Below, piece after piece: positions 62,023-64,000 of a stretch of DNA of 64,000 nucleotides (position 1 is its first letter; each line of letters starts with the position of its first letter). This stretch comes from Campylobacter jejuni (lineage in GTDB: Bacteria; Campylobacterota; Campylobacteria; Campylobacterales; Campylobacteraceae): positions 1,488,001-1,552,000 of the forward strand of contig NZ_LN831025.1 of assembly GCF_001457695.1 (NCBI RefSeq). Reading direction: 5' to 3'. The position numbers and the translations under genes were made by a program. The notes under the pieces are model-generated. The model saw nothing but the letters and a program-made list of their open reading frames with translations. It had not been told where the DNA came from and made no database searches.

Positions 62023-64000
62023 TCTCTTCCTTTTTAAGAAAAACTACAAATTTATCAAAAAAACTTTTAAGTTTATCAATGATTTGCTGTCGTTTTTCGT
62101 CATTTCCTTCACTCTTTGGAGCAAAAGGATTAATAAGCGGTAAAAGTCTTCCTATGCCCTCTCCTTTATCTTGGAAGAAATTTAGCTCAAAGGCTTCATC
62201 TAAATATTCTTTTGTCAAATTTCCATTTAAATTCTCATCTTTTATGATTTGTTGTAATTCTTGCTCTTTTTTTCTTTGCATAAAACTCTCAAAAAGGCTT
62301 TTATAATCGCTATTTTTATTATGATCAATCTCGTTTAAAAACTCTTGTATTAGCTCTTTTTTATCCCTTAAGCTTGGGTTTGAAATAATGGTTTTTAAAA
62401 TATTTTCTTTTGTCTTTTCTTTGGAATCTTTGTGATACTCTTCAAGCAAGAACAATATAAAGTCTACATTGATCTCATTTTGTTTAATCAGCTCGATTTC
62501 AAAGATTAAATCATCATTGATATTTTCTTTTTCTTTCTCTTTTCTTAGAGTGTTGTAAAGCTCTAAATAATGGCTTTGATAGTCTTGTTTATCTCTGATA
62601 TCTAAAGGATTTTTAAATTCATCAAAAAGATTTAAAATATTTTCAAGCTTTAGAATCTCATTGAAAATTTTAATGAATTCTCGTTGCTCTTTTTCGCTTT
62701 TTAATGGAAAATTTAAAAGTTCAAATTTTTGTTTTAATTCATCCACTAACGCACTATATTTTTCAAAATAAAAAGCAAAATTTTCTAGCAAAACAATGCT
62801 TGATGCTTTTTCATCACCAAACATTTTTAAGCTTTCATTTGTGGCATTTTCTAAATCTCTAAAACACACGACATTGCCGCAATTTTTTTGCTCATTTAAG
62901 ATTCTATTGGTGCGTGAAAAAGCCTGGAGTAGTCCGTGGTATTTGAGATTTTTATCCACATAAAGAGTATTGATCGTTTTAGAATCAAAGCCTGTTAAAA
63001 ACATATTAACAACTATAAGCAAATCTAGCTCTTTGTTTTTAAGCTTTTGGGATATATCTTTATAATAATTATCAAATTTTTCTAAGCTAAAATCACTTTT
63101 AAAATGGCTATTATAATCTTTTATCGCATTGCTTAAAAACTCTTTTGCACTTTGACTATCACTTGCAAACTCATCTAAATCTTCATTTTGTTCATAAGAG
63201 TAAATAATGCCAACTTTTAAATCTTGTTTGTTTTGTTTTAATTGTCTGCTAAATTCTTCATAATATTTTTTGGCAAAATCCACACTAGCGGTAGCAAAAA
63301 TAGCGTTAAAACCTTGCACTCTTTGATTTTTAAGCGTGTAGGCACTTTGTCTTTTGGTATGGCGGTTAAAATTCTCTAAAATATAGCTTGTGATTTTTTC
63401 TATTCTTTCATCATTTAAAAGGCTTGATTCTCTATCAATGGTTAGAATTTTCTTATCTGAATCACTTTCAATTTGCTTCATTGTAGAATGATAACTTACT
63501 TTAAAAGGTAAGACATTTTTATCTTTTATCGCATTTAAAATCGTGTAAGAGTGCAAACAAACACCAAAAGTGCTTTGAGTGGTTTTAAGCTCTAAATTTT
63601 TATCATTATTAACAAAATAATTTTTGCTAGCATTTTCTTCAAAAATCGGCGTGCCAGTAAAACCAAAAATATAGTATTTTTTAAATTTTTTGATAATTTG
63701 TTCGTGCATTAAGCCAAATTGACTTCTATGGCATTCATCAAAAATAAAGACGATTTCAGAATCAAAAATGCGAGAATTTTCATATTTTTGCACGAATTTT
63801 GAAAGCTTTTGAATTGTGGTAATGATAATTTTCTCATCTTCTTTTGTGCTTTCTATGCGATGCTTTAGCTCATTGGTATTTTTAGTGGCATTAGCTGCAC
63901 CTTTTTCAAATTTATCATATTCTTTTTGCGTTTGATAGTCTAAATCTTTCCTATCTACAACAAAAAGCACTTTTTGAATAAAGTTTAGTTTTGTGGCTAA
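62015..64000 (-). CDS. hsdR: Type I restriction endonuclease HsdR (N-terminal part outside window)
   Basis: At least 662 codons are open to the window edge; no true start is inside the window. Visible helicase motifs are VVDRKDLDYQTQKEY (Ia region), VFIFDECHRSQFG (DExx), FGFTGTPIFEEN, LLIVVNMFLTGFDSK and GLLQAFSRTNRILNE (motifs IV-VI). The N-terminal nuclease domain and Walker A lie beyond position 64000. It supplies ATP-driven translocation and cleavage. The C-terminal part (about 400-650) is the helical HsdM-binding region. Overlaps hsdS by 8 nt. Confidence 0.95.
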   Translation of the reverse strand, partial: LATKLNFIQKVLFVVDRKDLDYQTQKEYDKFEKGAANATKNTNELKHRIESTKEDEKIIITTIQKLSKFVQKYENSRIFDSEIVFIFDECHRSQFGLMHEQIIKKFKKYYIFGFTGTPIFEENASKNYFVNNDKNLELKTTQSTFGVCLHSYTILNAIKDKNVLPFKVSYHSTMKQIESDSDKKILTIDRESSLLNDERIEKITSYILENFNRHTKRQSAYTLKNQRVQGFNAIFATASVDFAKKYYEEFSRQLKQNKQDLKVGIIYSYEQNEDLDEFASDSQSAKEFLSNAIKDYNSHFKSDFSLEKFDNYYKDISQKLKNKELDLLIVVNMFLTGFDSKTINTLYVDKNLKYHGLLQAFSRTNRILNEQKNCGNVVCFRDLENATNESLKMFGDEKASSIVLLENFAFYFEKYSALVDELKQKFELLNFPLKSEKEQREFIKIFNEILKLENILNLFDEFKNPLDIRDKQDYQSHYLELYNTLRKEKEKENINDDLIFEIELIKQNEINVDFILFLLEEYHKDSKEKTKENILKTIISNPSLRDKKELIQEFLNEIDHNKNSDYKSLFESFMQRKKEQELQQIIKDENLNGNLTKEYLDEAFELNFFQDKGEGIGRLLPLINPFAPKSEGNDEKRQQIIDKLKSFFDKFVVFLKKEENE

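Noticed and set aside
1-64000. CRISPR array, insertion sequence or prophage
   Set aside because: No regular spaced repeats, transposase, integrase or phage structural genes were seen anywhere in the window.

Overview
The window is a chromosomal segment of Campylobacter jejuni. CadF lacks any insertion and has FRLS exactly at residues 134-137. The capsule export genes kpsDETM, the DNA uptake genes ctsFEXPDR, the cbb3 oxidase genes ccoNOQP, the selC-fdhTU cluster and several poly-G tracts all fit this species. Gene-by-gene synteny, recalled rather than searched, follows Cj1444c to Cj1501 of strain NCTC 11168, with three accessory additions. Locus tags below are recalled analogues.

Layout. 1-3963 (minus): kpsM-kpsT-kpsE-kpsD capsule export, with kpsD cut by the window edge. 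4037-9974: housekeeping genes (YhbP-like, dimeric dUTPase, EI24 membrane protein, tilS, rimO, prfB). 9974-11263: orphan sialyltransferase cstI, abutting the prfB stop codon. 11343-15982: frameshifted lipoprotein Cj1456c, truD, thiL, two hypotheticals and an RsmD-like methyltransferase. 15983-23529: an accessory glycan-modification cassette (transferase-like protein, C-methyltransferase, radical SAM/SPASM protein, NTF2-like protein, sugar nucleotidyltransferase, nucleotidyltransferase-kinase fusion, HAD phosphatase, and a broken second C-methyltransferase on the opposite strand). 23574-27584: flagellar genes flgI, flgJ, flgM, flgN-like and flgK with a sigma54 promoter and a candidate sigma28 promoter. 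27601-29131: two conserved genes. 29124-34744 (minus): the cts competence operon with an intact ctsF. 34768-40962: pyruvate oxidoreductase, HAD phosphatase, cadF, rpsI, rplM. 41046-50869: addAB, then ccoNOQP with small accessory genes. 50995-53546: a two-component system whose kinase is frameshifted, and a TauE/UreH-like membrane protein. 53543-57491: carA, DUF507, a MotE-like glycoprotein, a FliJ-like protein, purA. 57519-59195: tRNA-Sec and fdhTU. 59267-64000: a type I restriction-modification locus (hsdM, hsdS, partial hsdR).

Four G9/C9 tracts lie in cstI, the cassette transferase, the broken methyltransferase and hsdS. The most interesting is in hsdS: it sits between the two target recognition domains, and loss or gain of one G puts a stop within three codons. 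A 12-bp repeat encoding ELEA lies just upstream in the same spacer. Separately, cstI and the cassette transferase share a near-identical 3' module in inverted orientation around about 4.7 kb of core genes. Several genes (Cj1456c-like, radical SAM, cassette methyltransferase, histidine kinase) look broken by A-homopolymer length changes, which could be biological or sequencing error.
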